From Ambrosia x helenae (taxonomy: Eukaryota; Streptophyta; Magnoliopsida; Asterales; Asteraceae): a stretch of DNA of 64,000 nucleotides. The DNA lies in NCBI GenBank assembly GCA_030844895.1, contig CM061227.1, positions 3,311,153 through 3,375,152 on the forward strand, read 5' to 3'. The position numbers and the translations under genes are program-made. This document shows positions 11,836-24,200 of the stretch, piece after piece (position 1 is the first letter of the stretch; the number at the start of each line of letters is the position of its first letter). The notes under the pieces were generated by a model. The model did not search any database and was not told where the DNA came from. It worked only from the letters and a program-made list of their open reading frames with translations.

Positions 11836-13186
11836 ATCGATATTTTCTATCTTATCATGAGTGTATTAGAGTCATAACAAATGGTGTTACTCAAACTTTC
11901 TCAAAGTGCAAGTAATGTGGGGGGAAGAACCATTTAAGAAACAACCCATAGGGGATGTAAAAATGTTATTTGAGAAGTTTTCTCAACTTCATACGAAAGG
12001 GAGAACCTTTCATCATCTCATTTGGATGTTATCCAATAATACTTAAATGTGGAGGTAGCTTGCATTTGAAAGTGGAAAGTTTCGCAATAAGGATGTTCGT
12101 AATCTAATAATTATTGCAAACACATGACCATGAGGAGTAGAATATGGTTTCAGGAGTCAATCAAGTTGACTGGACTCAAATGCCAATTGGTAAGATTGGA
12201 AGTCTAGTTAGACTTTGAAATATATCACCAAAGGCATGAAAACGTGTTTAGCCATGAATTGTGTTTCATGTCATTCTAAAAGACTAAAAGGAAGGTTCAA
12301 AGGGTGACACCTACCTATCCTGAAACTGTAACTAGATCTTAGTTGAGATCACAAGTTATGAGTCTTATGAATTGACAAATGGCAAACTGACCAGCGGGTC
12401 ACTTATCTCAATATGCAAATTATCGTTGTTGACTTAGCACAGTCAGTAATAATTGTGGATCCAACAACCCGGTGGTTGATACGAGATCAGGTTGTGAAAT
12501 GAGATTAAATCCCATGGAAAAAGAGACATGAGGGAAACCTAACCTATTTGACTGGAGATCCCAAGATCTAGGTTCAATAGGCAAACTTAATCATGAACTG
12601 AAGGGTGGTCACTGTGGGGGCATAACTAAGATATTTGTTTATATATAAGTTGGTATATATGGTTATATACATATCCCCTAAAATGTAAAGGGTGGTTAAA
12701 TACGTCCTAGTCCATTCCTATAATATTCAGTGACATTGTGGTAAGGCTAAACATAATATGTGGTTAAATGATCTGTGTAAATCATAGTAAATCATAATGC
12801 TTTTAATGATTTAAAGGAAAATCACCTATCTTGGAGAGAAATGTGGTCGCTTCGAATGAAATTGTGGACACAGTTTCTAGAGCTCCCGCAGAATCAAGAG
12901 AGTGTTCCATGACCATTATTGGACACGATAATGAGGGGATGGCCCGGCTAGGGAAAGTATTGTGTGACTGTATATTGTCATTTACATATACGGGGAGTTG
13001 TTCAAGGACGCCACGTCTACAAAACCCTAGTAAGCTAAGTATGCTTAACAAATGAAGGTTCAAAGGTTACACCTACCTATCCTGCAATACTCGACTGCTA
13101 AATTGTATCTAAGAAACTTGTACGCAAGGATTGATCTCCATTCATGTAGGGAGTTGTTGGAAACTAGTTTTGTTTTCACATGTGGG
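11836..13186 (+). other. Anonymous stretch, possible internal remnant of an LTR retrotransposon
   Basis: No intact frame. The phrasing of the sequence and the purine-rich GTGGGGGATTG at its right edge (near 13176-13186) suggest the 3' end of a Copia-type element leading into a 3' LTR. Short frames at 12803-13063 on both strands match nothing I know. Confidence 0.3.
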
Positions 13187-13766
13187 GGATTGTTGAAAAA
13201 TTTGTGAAAATAAAGAAGATATAAACTCAGAATTGTTTTTATTGAAGGATTTTAGTAATAATACTAATTGAAACTCCAAACTTGAAACCTAAAAACAATA
13301 AGAATACCATTAAGTTGGATAAAAAATTCTTAAAGGTTTTAATGGGATGTTTCAACTCATAGGTTTATGGAGAAATGGGTGTTTCAACTTTTTTTCATGT
13401 ATAAATACTAAGGTGAGCATTGGTTGAAGTATGCACAAAAGAACATCAATTATCTAAAGTTCTTCATTTTCTCTCTAAAGAATTTCTAACAATTCTTTGA
13501 TCAATCATTTTCTTGTTTTTATTTAAGATACAATTGGGGTTGTGTGTCATCTCTGATAGTACACATACTGTTTCGGTTGTTGTAACCTGAGAAACAGACC
13601 GTCTGAGAGGAAGCACGAAATATGTTTTAAAGGAAGCGTGTCAAACGCGTGCCTCAACCAAAAACCATCAACGACTACTTTCTTTATTCTTGTAGTGGAG
13701 CTTCGTACAAGATGGTTCGGTTGGAATTCTCTAAAGACATTGGCTTGAATCAAATTCAATACATTT
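13187..13766 (+). mobile_element. Possible 3' LTR fragment of a Copia-type retrotransposon
   Basis: It starts TGTTGAAAAATTTGTG directly after a purine tract, has a TATA-like TATAAATAC near 13400, then a CT-rich leader-like region (13455-13510). The right edge is approximate and no second LTR is present, so this is a remnant or solo LTR at best. Confidence 0.35.
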
Positions 13767-14570
13767 TACTTGTATCTTATTATATTATATACTATTAATA
13801 GTTAAACATAATGAATAGTAACTATAATATTATTATATTCATATATTAATTACTATTAATATTATGTAATTTCATTATTAAGTTTCATTATCAATATTAT
13901 GTAATTTCATTATTATTTTATTCATATTATTTTATTTAAAAACTTTATTATATTATATACTATTAATATAAATAACATAATATTATGTAATTTCGTAACA
14001 AATTTCATATGTTACCTTATGTGTAGATTTCTTTATTTTTTTTAACGTTTACAACCAAAATGGAATCTCGGTTGTATAGTTCATTTATTGATCAACACCT
14101 CATCTAAGTCTCGATTGTAAAACGCGCAACGCTCGTGATTTTATACAACTAGTTTTATTTATATAACTTGTAAACGGTATTGTACTTTATATTTCTTACG
14201 AATAACAAGTGTATCGTTATTAGTATTATTTTTATTATTATTTTAATAAAAAGTTAACCCTATTTCCTACAGCTTTAATTTTAAAATGATGGGGATCGAA
14301 AGTCACGAAACCTAAATTTACGTAATATTGTATCAAATTGATGGGGGTCGGACTCAATATATACAAAATTTTCGAACAAAAACAGGAAAATTTACACTAT
14401 TGAACCAAAAAAACGGTGAGGACCGGGCACCCCCGGGCCCTTCTTAAGCTTCGCCTGAGTAGTTGTATGTTTATAATTTAACGGATTGTATTCCTTTTGT
14501 GTACAAGTGGGTAATTGTTTTGAAAGAAAAAAAAAAGTCGATGCAATAACAAATTTAAATACAATCAGTT
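13767..14570. other. AT-rich low-complexity stretch upstream of PR-1
   Basis: From 13780 to 14030 the sequence is built of TATTATATACTATTAATA and ATTATGTAATTTCATTATTA variants, a worn tandem repeat. From 14030 to 14570 nothing coding is visible; the proximal PR-1 promoter should lie at its right end. Confidence 0.55.
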
Positions 14571-14573
14571 GAA

Positions 14574-14580
14574 TATAAAT
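14574..14580 (+). promoter_or_regulatory. TATA box of the PR-1 gene
   Basis: TATAAAT lies 64 bp upstream of the chosen PR-1 start codon, a normal plant core-promoter distance allowing a leader of about 30 nt. Confidence 0.6.
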
Positions 14581-14637
14581 AGAAACTAGCATTGCCCTTT
14601 GTGTCATGCCTCATTTCCACCAATACACCATTACAAA

Positions 14638-15135
14638 ATGGAGGTGAATATCACCAAGTCACTAGTCATTATTCTTCTAATAATCACATGCTTCTCCTTG
14701 GCCCTAGCTCTTCCTAACAACCAAGATTTAGGCTTAGACTTCCTTGTTCCCCACAACAAAGCGCGAGCCCAAGTTGGGGTGCAACCTCTCACATGGAACA
14801 CAACCGTAGCGGCCTATGCTCGTGGGTATGCATACCATAGGCTAGGCGATTGTGACATGGAGCACTCGGACGGCCCTTTTGGTGAAAACCTAGCAGAAGG
14901 TTATGGTGACCAATTTACCGCAACAGATGCTGCCAACATGTGGGTTGGAGAGAAACAATACTACGACTATGAGTCAAATTCCTGTGTCGGTGATGAGTGT
15001 CATCACTACACACAAGTGGTTTGGCGTGATTCGCTTTATCTTGGTTGTGCTAAAGTTAAGTGTCGCAACGGTTGGTGGTTTGTTATATGTAGTTATGATC
15101 CTCCAGGAAACTATGAGGGCCAACGCCCTTACTAA
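14638..15135 (+). CDS. PR1: Pathogenesis-related protein 1 (CAP superfamily), secreted
   Basis: An intronless 165-aa protein. Residues 1-25 form a signal peptide (hydrophobic IILLIITCFSLALA). The CAP domain follows: PHNKAR (38-43), GENLAEG (82-88), CHHYTQVVW (111-119) and the C-terminal CSYDPPGNYEGQRPY (151-165). Histidines 39 and 113 and Glu83 match the conserved CAP cavity residues. PR-1 proteins are secreted to the apoplast, bind sterols and are linked to defence. The last 11 residues fit the CAPE1 peptide pattern (PxGNxxxxxPY) released from PR-1 in other plants. I chose the ATG at 14638 because it starts the signal peptide; an upstream in-frame ATG would add 13 residues in front of it. 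Lengths match the family (about 160-170 aa). Confidence 0.95.
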   Translation: MEVNITKSLVIILLIITCFSLALALPNNQDLGLDFLVPHNKARAQVGVQPLTWNTTVAAYARGYAYHRLGDCDMEHSDGPFGENLAEGYGDQFTATDAANMWVGEKQYYDYESNSCVGDECHHYTQVVWRDSLYLGCAKVKCRNGWWFVICSYDPPGNYEGQRPY

Positions 15136-17200
15136 TTATCGTAAATGCACCATGTATATGGATTAATGATCTTAGTTAAAGGCGTTGATTCATGATTATC
15201 TTTGTGTTAAACATAAGTAATAGATGCATTTTAAACGGCTATGTTGTTACTCTTGACTTATAATATCTTGTTATGCAATTCCTAGTGATAAGTAATCAAT
15301 GTGATTTTAGTCGTATCTAGTTTTGCAGTTTCTTTTGCTATTAGTTATCAATTCTTCTGTTGTCTTAATTAATTTGGCATTATTTTCAAAAGTATAATGT
15401 AGAACAAGAAATGTCTTGGCCAGTTGGCCGGCTATATAAAGTTTAATATTTTCTATTATTTTCTTAATAATTTTATGTACAACTAGTATTAAGCCCCGCG
15501 TGTTGTGGTGGGGGCGTAAACCGTACCAAATAGCATCAATGTCACGCCATTGTCAGCGACCACCAACAAGGTCATAAAAGTAAAATAAATAAATAAATAA
15601 AAAAGGAAAAATAACACTGAATGAAAAGAAGACGTAAAATCGTAGAACCACGCATGCTCGTTACGACGTGTTAATGCCAAAGGTGTAAAATCGATGACTT
15701 TTAACAACTACGGTTAATGTGAAATAACTAAGTCTGTCTAGGACCCGTGCGTTGCGACGAACTTGTTATAATTCGCAAAATTTAGAACGAAACTTAAAAC
15801 GAAAAAATTGCGAAATATGAAAATTATGTGGGACCAAAGTTGAAAGAAAAAAGTGTTAGGGTTAAATTGTAAATGATGAAAATCTTTGGGTTAAAAGTAA
15901 AAAAATGAGAAGTTTTGAGTTAGAAGTGGAAAATCAAATTTGTTAGTGTTAAATTGTAAAAGATGAAAATAGTTATGTTAAAAGTAAAAATGAAAAATAT
16001 TTGGGTTAAAAGTGTAACATCAATTTTTTTTAACAACCCCTTAAGCATGGGAGACAAGTGTACAACCTCTCTAAACACATAATTTTTTTATAATTAGAAT
16101 TTTTAATTACCTTTAACAACGGTTTTTTATTTCTTAATTCATAGTATCATTTAGTTTTCTAACAATGGTTGTTAGATAACACTAAGAGGACACTATAAAC
16201 ACATGATGTTTTAATTCTTAATTCATAGTATCATTTAGTTTTCTAACAATGGTTGTTAGATAACAGTAAGAGGACACTATAAACACATGGTGTTATATAT
16301 AATAGACTAGTTTATTTTTCGGGTATTTTTTGGGATAAAGAAATCTAATATGAGTTAACAAAATGTGTGTACCAACTCATAAAACCTAATTATAATTCTG
16401 TGTGTGTACCTTTTGCTCGAGTAAAGTCTCTGAGCAACTCATAAAACCTACTTCTATTATTATGTCAGAGTAATCTTTTGACTCTCATGCGTTAGATATG
16501 TTCTATGTTATGCCTTTGACCCAAGACTTTTTACAATTCATAAGGACCATAGTGGAAGTGCAATCTTTCGCAAATCGAACAACTTATTATGCTTACAAAA
16601 AGAAAGATACACGAGTGCTTTATTATCAGGTAAAGCCATAGAGGATATGGTTTGACAATTGGGTATGAGACCCATTTCCATACCTATTTTCAAGGCTAAC
16701 GTAAATGAATAAATGATTTGTTGCTAATATAACTTTATTTTCAATGGACTTTATATTGTCACGCTGAGAAAGTTATACAAACAAATATGGTGTGGGTGCT
16801 GATATCAATACTGTATTGGTTCGGTTCTCCACGATAAAGAAAAATATCATTATAATGATACCGAAAGTATCGATTCAGTACGCGTACATGGTATCAAATG
16901 CTCATCCAAAAAAAATATCAAAGATAAAGAGAAATGCTAGTATACCGGCACCAAAAGTACCGGCTCGATACGAACACCTGGTAGAAAACACTAATCCCAA
17001 AAAAGAAAAAAAATAGTATCTGTCTATCTGATACCAAATAAAAAGAGGTTGTGCATGTTAACAAAGTATAGTGATGCATCATTATATATAATTACTATTA
17101 ATTCAAATAATCTTAATATCTTTTAGTCTTATTAAACTTTTATATTAAAATCTTTTTACAAGTTTAACCCGCATTCGTCCAATGTCTCTTGAGGACGATT
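15136..17200. other. Repeat-rich intergenic region between PR-1 and GNA1
   Basis: After the PR-1 3' UTR there is a dispersed-repeat stretch at about 15480-15770 (CCCGCGTGTTGTGG, GACCCGTGCGTTGCGACG), then AT-rich sequence, the tandem repeat at 16134-16300, and at 16780-17035 a repeat built of GGTATCAATACTG / ACCGGCACCAAAAGTACCGG motifs. Open frames here are repeat-derived. No gene recognised. Confidence 0.5.
16134..16300. repeat. Two-copy tandem repeat, 84-bp unit
   Basis: TTAATTCATAGTATCATTTA and the following text to ACACATG occur at 16134 and 16218, differing at a few positions. Each unit contains the inverted pair CTAACAATGGTTGTTAG. Confidence 0.8.
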
Positions 17201-17332
17201 CGTAGATGCTCCAACTCTATCGTTTCTCCCCAATTGCAACTTCCGATGATTTGTCTTCCAAGAGCTTGACAAAAAGCTTAGCGTCGTCCCAATATGTGGC
17301 AAAATTTAAGGTGATGTTTGTTTTTTGGCCGC

Positions 17333-17398
17333 CGCCAGATTCCTCCTCCTCGCCGCCGCCAGCCTCCTCCTCCCTCCCTCGCCGCCGCCGCCATACAG
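17333..17398 (+). other. GNA1: Probable 5'-UTR exon end of GNA1 (GCC/CTC-rich)
   Basis: A CTCCTCGCCGCCGCCAGCC-type simple repeat ends at CATACAG followed by GTATGTTG, a strong plant donor (GT at 17399). The matching acceptor is TTTCTTACAG at 19458-19467, 35 bp before the GNA1 start codon, leaving a 2069-bp leader intron. The exon start is not visible. This is inference from splice signals; a transcript read would settle it. Confidence 0.45.
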
Positions 17399-17799
17399 GT
17401 ATGTTGTGTTTTTTTTTTTTTTTTTTTTAATCTTTTTCCTTGTTCAGAGATGTAGCTAATAAGAAATCCGAATTATGAAATAAGAATTACATAGAAGAAA
17501 ATAAGAATTCCAGCAGCTTTAGCTGTGAAGAGAGATTGTCTTTTTTTAGAGAGAGAAAGAGAGAGAAATTGTGTTTCCTGTTCTTGGGAAATGCAAGAGA
17601 ATATTATTATTATTATGGTATGTGTATGAGAATTTTGTTTGACCCTAAATAATATAACAAACTGTTACTCAAAAGTCATAACTGATTGTTATAATAATTA
17701 GTTAACACCCAATCAGTAGATGGAAGTCCCACTGTTCATATGCTCTTAGTGACCAAACTGTAGTTGGAAAATAGTTCCAGGGTTATATGACCTCATGAT

Positions 17800-18260
17800 C
17801 TTGGTTTACAAAGCGCGATGTTGTACAGAGGCATGTAGGCCCAGAAAGATGAGGCGAGAGCTTCAAGTACGCAACTCGATGTTCTATGTACAAGTCTAGG
17901 GGTGTTAACGAGTCCTTGGTTTAAAAAATAATGCCTCACCACTTGAGGCGATCAGGAAAAAGCTTCAGGGCTTTTAGGCTGCGCTTCGGGACTTCTGGGT
18001 CAAGATTGGGTTCGTAGAAGGGTAATGCATAGAAACATCAAACAACCAAAGGGATGAAGAGATAATTAATGTTTTACATGATAAAAAAAGGCCGAGATGT
18101 AAAAGGAATGAGACATATTTAGCTTTTGACTATACTCGAGGCTTTTTTGGTTGTACATAGAGCAGCAACTCACATATGTGAGATTGTGAGGCTCTCGCCT
18201 CACGCCTTGGTTTTTTAAGACCTAAACGCCTAGGAGCGCTTCACGCTTTTTTAAACCAAG
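17800..18260. repeat. CTTGGTTT-ended GAGGCG repeat, copy 2
   Basis: Left edge CTTGGTTTACAAAGCGCG and right edge CGCTTTTTTAAACCAAG are inverted. The interior has GAGGCGAGAGC, CCTCACCACTTGAGGCG and TCTCGCCTCACGCC blocks. Same family as 2056-2470. Directly after it, 18290-18440 is a GCTCGAGCTC-rich repeat. Both lie in the proposed GNA1 leader intron. Confidence 0.5.
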
Positions 18261-18530
18261 AACAAGTCAAGTCACTCGTGAACTGGTCACTAAAAGCTCA
18301 AATCTAGCCGTGCTTAAACGGGCTCGAGCTTTGGAAATAGAGCTAGAAATAAGTTGGGCTCAAGCTCGAGCTCTTGTAGGTTATGCAATCCGAGCTCAAG
18401 CCTTGTCAGGCTCGGGCTCGGCTCGGCTCGTTTACACCCTCAGTACAGCCAAATAAGCTTGATGTACAAAGAGCTGCATTTGCATGTGTCTTGTCTCTTT
18501 TACATATCAGCTAATTTATCAAGTAAAACA

Positions 18531-19210
18531 CTAAGCAGTCAATATCTTGGTGATATCTCGGTGATATATCAGTGATATCTCGGTTATCGGCCATAAGGGT
18601 CTATCTTGGTCACAAATATCGGTCCCTATCTCGGTTCCGATAATCTCGGCCGATATCGGTGATATATCGGCCGATATTGCTTTCAAAATATCGGTTGTAT
18701 CGGTGAGAATATCGGTTATATCGGTGAGAATATCGGTTTGGTGTTTTTTTTGCCCATTTTGATACCATTTAGGTTACAACAGAGATGTAATAGGGCTGAA
18801 GAGATGTAAAAGGGATGAACATGACTATGAAAGTTTGTAAAATAAAAAGAGATGGAGATGAACCTATGCTAGAAATGGGAGGAAGAAACCTGCAATGGAG
18901 AAAAAGAGAAGACAAAGTGACGGTTGCTTTGTTTTTAGGGTTTATCTACATATACCATATTATTTCCTTTAATTCTTTTTATCTAAATAATATTTTAATC
19001 CTTAATATTACGGTTTTTGTCAGATTTGACCCTAAAGATTTTTTAGTTTGTTACAAAATGTATTAAATTTTATATATTGATCTTACTATTATTATAATAT
19101 ATATATATTCCGTAATTACCGATATCCCACCGATATCTCACCGCAATAAACGATATCCTAAATATCGGTCCTTGACCGATAACCGATATTTTACCGCATT
19201 AACTGCTTAC
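18531..19210. mobile_element. Short TIR element with ATATCGG subterminal repeats
   Basis: Flanked by TAAAACA on both sides (18524-18530 and 19211-19217). Ends are inverted (TAAGCAGT left, ACTGCTTA right). The first 200 bp and last 100 bp are filled with GATATCGGTGATATCTCGG-like palindromic units in opposite orientation. Length 680 bp, no transposase; the 83-codon frame at 18815 inside it is accidental. The 7-8 bp TSD suggests hAT, but the class is uncertain. Confidence 0.6.
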
Positions 19211-19502
19211 TAAAACATTCATAATATCTTCTTTTTTTTTTTACATTTCACCGTCTTTCTGACTCCTATTCTAACCCATATGTGCATGAGGTGGACCTTG
19301 AGGCAATGCGGCATCTTCCTAATTTCCTCGCGTGTGTCGCGCTCTACGGGAGCTTTTTAAAACCAATTTCATGATCATAGTGAACCATTTGTAGGGTAAA
19401 CGGCTTGAAAGTTGACAAACTTTCTGCTAAAATGTGCGATAATTTCATTTCTTTTTGTTTCTTACAGAGTTCTGTATCAACTATCAACCATAATCAAGAA
19501 AG

Positions 19503-19976
19503 ATGGAACGCAACACAGCCTCCGACAATGAACAAAGATATCAAGTTAGAAGATTGGAAATAACAGACAAGAACAAGGGATTCATACAACTACTGCAACA
19601 ACTTACCGTTTGTGATTCTGTCACAGACGAAAATTTCCAAAAACGATTCGAAGAACTTCAGTCGTATGGTGATGATCATGTCATATGCGTTATTGAAGAC
19701 CTGAATTTATCAAAGATTGTTGCAACCGGAAGTGTGTTTATCGAGAAGAAGTTTATAAGGAATTGTGGGAAAGTTGGACACATTGAAGACGTTGTGGTTG
19801 ATTCAGGTGCTCGAGGGATGCAATTAGGTAAAAAAGTTGCTGATTTTCTGTCGGATCATGCGCGTTTAGTGGGCTGTTATAAGGTAATTCTTGATTGCAG
19901 TGATGATAACAGAGCTTTTTATGAGAAATGTGGATTTAAACAGAAAGAAATTCAGATGGTCAAGTATTTCATTTGA
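19503..19976 (+). CDS. GNA1: Glucosamine-6-phosphate N-acetyltransferase
   Basis: A single coding exon of 157 aa. It is a GNAT-fold enzyme that acetylates glucosamine-6-phosphate with acetyl-CoA in the UDP-GlcNAc pathway, which feeds N-glycans, O-GlcNAc and GPI anchors. Visible GNAT marks: VATGSVFIEKKF (73-84, strand beta-3), GHIEDVVVDSGARGMQLGK (92-110; RGMQLGK is the acetyl-CoA pyrophosphate loop), VILDCSDDNRAFYEKCGF (128-145). Length equals that of plant GNA1 (about 150 aa). The start fits a conserved MERN..YQVRRLE beginning, and an acceptor AG lies 35 bp upstream, so the 5' UTR is probably spliced. The gene converges on the KEA gene downstream. Confidence 0.93.
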   Translation: MERNTASDNEQRYQVRRLEITDKNKGFIQLLQQLTVCDSVTDENFQKRFEELQSYGDDHVICVIEDLNLSKIVATGSVFIEKKFIRNCGKVGHIEDVVVDSGARGMQLGKKVADFLSDHARLVGCYKVILDCSDDNRAFYEKCGFKQKEIQMVKYFI

Positions 19977-21213
19977 GATCCAATGGAGCATGACTTTCTC
20001 TTCATTATTTGATTACATGACCTACATATGACTTGGGCGTCGTTGTTGTTGACTTTCGTTGACTTGTAATTACTGTCTTCGGAAATTTGATCGCAAAACT
20101 TTGACATGCATGTTTGGTGTTCATTAAAGTTGTGCTTTCTTGAATTTGAAATTCTGACTAATTGCCATGATCATTGAGATCAATATAACTTATTGGTTTT
20201 ATGATATCTTCACAATCGGGGTCTTTTTGAGGCGGCCCTTCATACATGTCGGTCATAATTAGCCCGTTGCTCTGGAAATTTAGAAATATCAACATGGAAG
20301 AGGCTGATAATATTGACCAAAAAGAATGAAGAGGTTGTAAACAGTTCACGTGTTAAAGATGGTTAATATGTAAAAGAGTTGTAATATATGCAGCTTTTGG
20401 CTGTATAAAACTCAAATGGTCGCGCATAGTGAAATGTCTACGTCTCCCGTACATGAAGCTCCCACCTAAGGGCCTAAACATCTCGAAGAGGCTCATGCTT
20501 TTAAGATATTTTCCTTTGTTTGTGTTCACTTTCTTGATAATGTAGTAATATTGACCCAAGAGTTAATTTGTAAAGTGATTTATCTCATATCGGTCAAATC
20601 AAAACGTTTGAACTGGTTTGAATGGGTGTTAACGAACCATCAGAATTAACCAAGTTTGCCGGTTTGAACTGTTTGAAATAAGATAAAGTTTTGGCGATTT
20701 ATGGTATGGAACTTGGAACCAACTTATGCCCAACGAATCGAATTTAACTTGTATTAGGAGTTATTCATGCATTTGATACAGATAATCGTATACTAAACAA
20801 AAGTGAAATAAAACAAGCTAATATACGCATGAAGACATTCATTTACCAACCACAAGAAAAACAAATCGATTCAAAAACTACTTAATGGAATTAGACTCGT
20901 TAGAACATTGTTCGTAGCATACAAATCCCGTTGAATAGAAAACAAATACATTCAAACTACATTACAAAACCGACAATTCCTACAAAAGTAAACTGAAATC
21001 CGAATTATCTAAGAGGTATATCTACCTACATATGTACATAGTAATGCAGGCTCAGTTATGTGAGGTGTATGGCTATGTTTTTTTGCTGTAGAAAAAATGG
21101 TGGGTTGGAGGGTGACCTCGAGTTTGACTTTAAGATTGGGTCAACTCTATCTGCGTTTAAACCCACTCCGTTGAGTAACGTCCTTTTTTTTGTATTTCAC
21201 GTTTAGCTAGATG
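19977..21213. other. Shared 3' flanks of GNA1 (+) and KEA (-)
   Basis: GNA1 ends at 19976 on the plus strand and KEA ends at 21214 on the minus strand, so this 1.2 kb holds both 3' UTRs. No further coding sequence is convincing; frames at 20158-20559 (minus) match nothing I recognise. Confidence 0.6.
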
Positions 21214-24200
21214 TTAAGAATCATGAGAAGTGTCTATCACTAAACTAATACGCTTGGCAGTATCTGAACGCATCAGTTCTCCTTTATATAGAATCTGGAA
21301 TAACGAAATTGAAAAGAAGTCTAATTTAGTGAGCGATTAGAATATATATGAATAACTTCTGTAAATGAATAATGTTATGGTATATAGTATGCTAAATGGG
21401 CGGGTCAGGTGGACTTGTAACGAATGTGGCAGAAACAGGTCGGTCAGGATGACTTAAAGTGTAATTACTTAATCAGTGTCAAATAGATAAACATTTTTAT
21501 TAACTTTTAAAACTCCAAAGATATAATCACACAAAAACAAGATCCACGGACTTATGTGCAAATTCAACGAAAGCCTGTAGAGTTTATTCCACAAATGCCT
21601 TCAAAAAAATACTTTTTGAAAAAAAGAAAAAAAAAAGTAGCATGTTTTATGCACAAAAAATACAATTTGGGTGACATGTCCAACCAGTTCGACCTATTTG
21701 ACCGTTTCATCTTTATCTAACGTTGACCGCTAGAATAAAACATATCCTGAATCAACCCATGGGTCGAAATTGCCAACCTGTACTACGTGGTACAAGAAAA
21801 CGTGTATTATGAATTTATAATGATGCATTGATGGTATGGTGTACAACCTATACAATTTTTCTGGTAAAACTTCTTTGAGAAAAAACCATCACCTCTGTGG
21901 GGATATCGGGTGTGAACCAACGCAATAATACTCCAAGATGTACAACAGCTGGAATCAGTTTAAAAAGGAACGGTGTCGTCACCTGCACAAAGAAACTCAT
22001 AATATCACCTGGCCGGTTTTGTTCTTTTGATTCCCCAAATTGACATTCACAAACGCTGTAAGCAGACTTAACTATATAAAATTAACAACGTATTGTAGAA
22101 TTTCTCATTTTGGATATAGAAACTGAAAAGTCTGTAAAGGTCAAACTCATAAGAAACTGATAAGATTTACATACCAGGCTGAGAGCTGTTGTGCCGAGAA
22201 GCAGTAAGTACAACTTACCCTGCAAAACAGACAATCAACCGAACTTAATGTTAGCATTTTGAAACTATGAGAGGAAGAACTGAAAATGAATGTTTTATGA
22301 ATCTCTTCCCAGTACCTCAATAAGATGAAGATTGGAGGCACGGCTTAAAAGAACAAAAGCAAATTCCCCAATTTGCGCAAGGGACATTCCAACCTACATC
22401 AAAACATTAACCAAGACTCTGTCAATGCAAATAAATATTATATGTAATAGATACGCACACATATACAAACATGCAAGAACAGAAATAAGATGAAGTAGAG
22501 GTGGCAATTTCGACCCAATTTGATTCAGGTTGTGTTTTTATCCCTACATGTCAAACCAAAATGAAGCTAAAAAGAAAACAGTCGGTCAAAAGTCTACCAG
22601 CCAGAGATTTTTAAGCATGTATTGCAAAACCTGAATTACTTTAATTCCAAAAATTTTGATTATCATGACAAAGGAAATTTCATAAATTTGGGAAAAGTGT
22701 CCAGGTTAAATGGGTCAAATAAAAAAATTTAGTTAAAAGGAAAGGTTGAACAGGTTAAATGTCAAAGTGAATTTCTAATGCGTACAATCTCCAAAATCAT
22801 TTTATTCCAAAATTAGATTATTACTGAAACTGTATCATTAATTGTAATGCGTATTTGACACAATGATTGTTCACTGAATGAACCTAAAAACTGGAGAAAA
22901 TATGTCCCGCCATCATGATCAACCCAACCAAAGACCTTTTCCATCCATAAAGAAAAAACTCAATATTATCAGTTAACCAACCCCCGCCAACCCGGCAGTT
23001 TCACCACCTCTTAAGGAAGTAACATGAGAAAAGTAGCAGAAACCCTTACAAGAAGAGCGGTCTTGTTATTGTATCTAAATCCTTTGACAACAGTAGCAAC
23101 TACAAATGTCTTTGTTACGACCACTAGTATGACTGCTGCTAGTAAGATATCAATGTGGTTCCATAGAAATTGAACATGAATAAGCATCCCAATGCTTGCA
23201 AGGAAAAGTGCAGCAAATAAATTGCGAATTGGTTCAACCTAAAACAAAATGAACTCCATATTAAGCAAACTGCATAAACAAGTAAATTGTGTACGCTCTT
23301 GACTAAAGGGAAATCTCCTTGTAAAGCATGCAAATTAGAAATAAAATGTCTATTCAAATACTTTTAGAAGAAAATACGCAGAACATTTCAACCTAAGAAA
23401 AATTCAGTGCACTATATGAAATAAATTATACGAAAAACTCAAAAGAAAAAATTAATAATATAAGGTCGCGCTAGTTACTATAGGAAAGCTTTACAACTTT
23501 ATAGGATAAAAAGTGTTTTGGGTCAACCTATTAGCTGCCCCTACCCGCAAAAAAAAATAGTATTCATTTTGAATCATTATCCAACCCGCTATTTTGCCAC
23601 CTTTATCAAACGATAATGCTTTAACAGGTCACGCCAATTGTCACCTGCTTGCCACATTATTTTTTTACAAATCTGGATCTTGATAAGAAGGATACTGGAC
23701 ATAGTAAGAAGATAATGAATATGATAACTGTTAGACCAAAATTGATGAGTTAATATTACTTGTTCAAGAGTATGATGAGCAAGATCAGTTGTTGATATCA
23801 TCACTCCAGCAGCAAAGCTACCCAGTTCAAGGCTTAGACCCAACTTGTCACTACACTGAAATCATAAATAAGGCTCTCTTATAACTATACTCAATGGTGT
23901 ATCATCAGACAGTAGCAGATGTGAAAGCAACAATGTCAAGTAATTATGCAATATAAGATGCAAAATCATTTATAGTTGCAAGATGAACAGGTTGACCGGG
24001 TTGGGTAATGGGTCAAGCCATGTTGAAATTGAAATACTGAAATAGATTATTATTTTATAGAACTGTCAGTTATGATCAGCATAACAATATTATTTGAGTA
24101 ATAATCTAAATTTTTTAACAAAAATAATTCAAGGGGTTGGATGCAATAAAAGAGAAATGTTGTGAGTGTGACTTTCAGCCCGTATGACCCTTTCCCCTTT

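Noticed and set aside
12803..13063. Overlapping 74-86 codon frames on both strands
   Set aside because: Low-information frames in an LTR-remnant stretch; neither resembles a known protein.
18815..19066. 83-codon plus-strand frame
   Set aside because: Lies inside the TIR element 18531-19210 and ends in its AT-rich text; no family resemblance.
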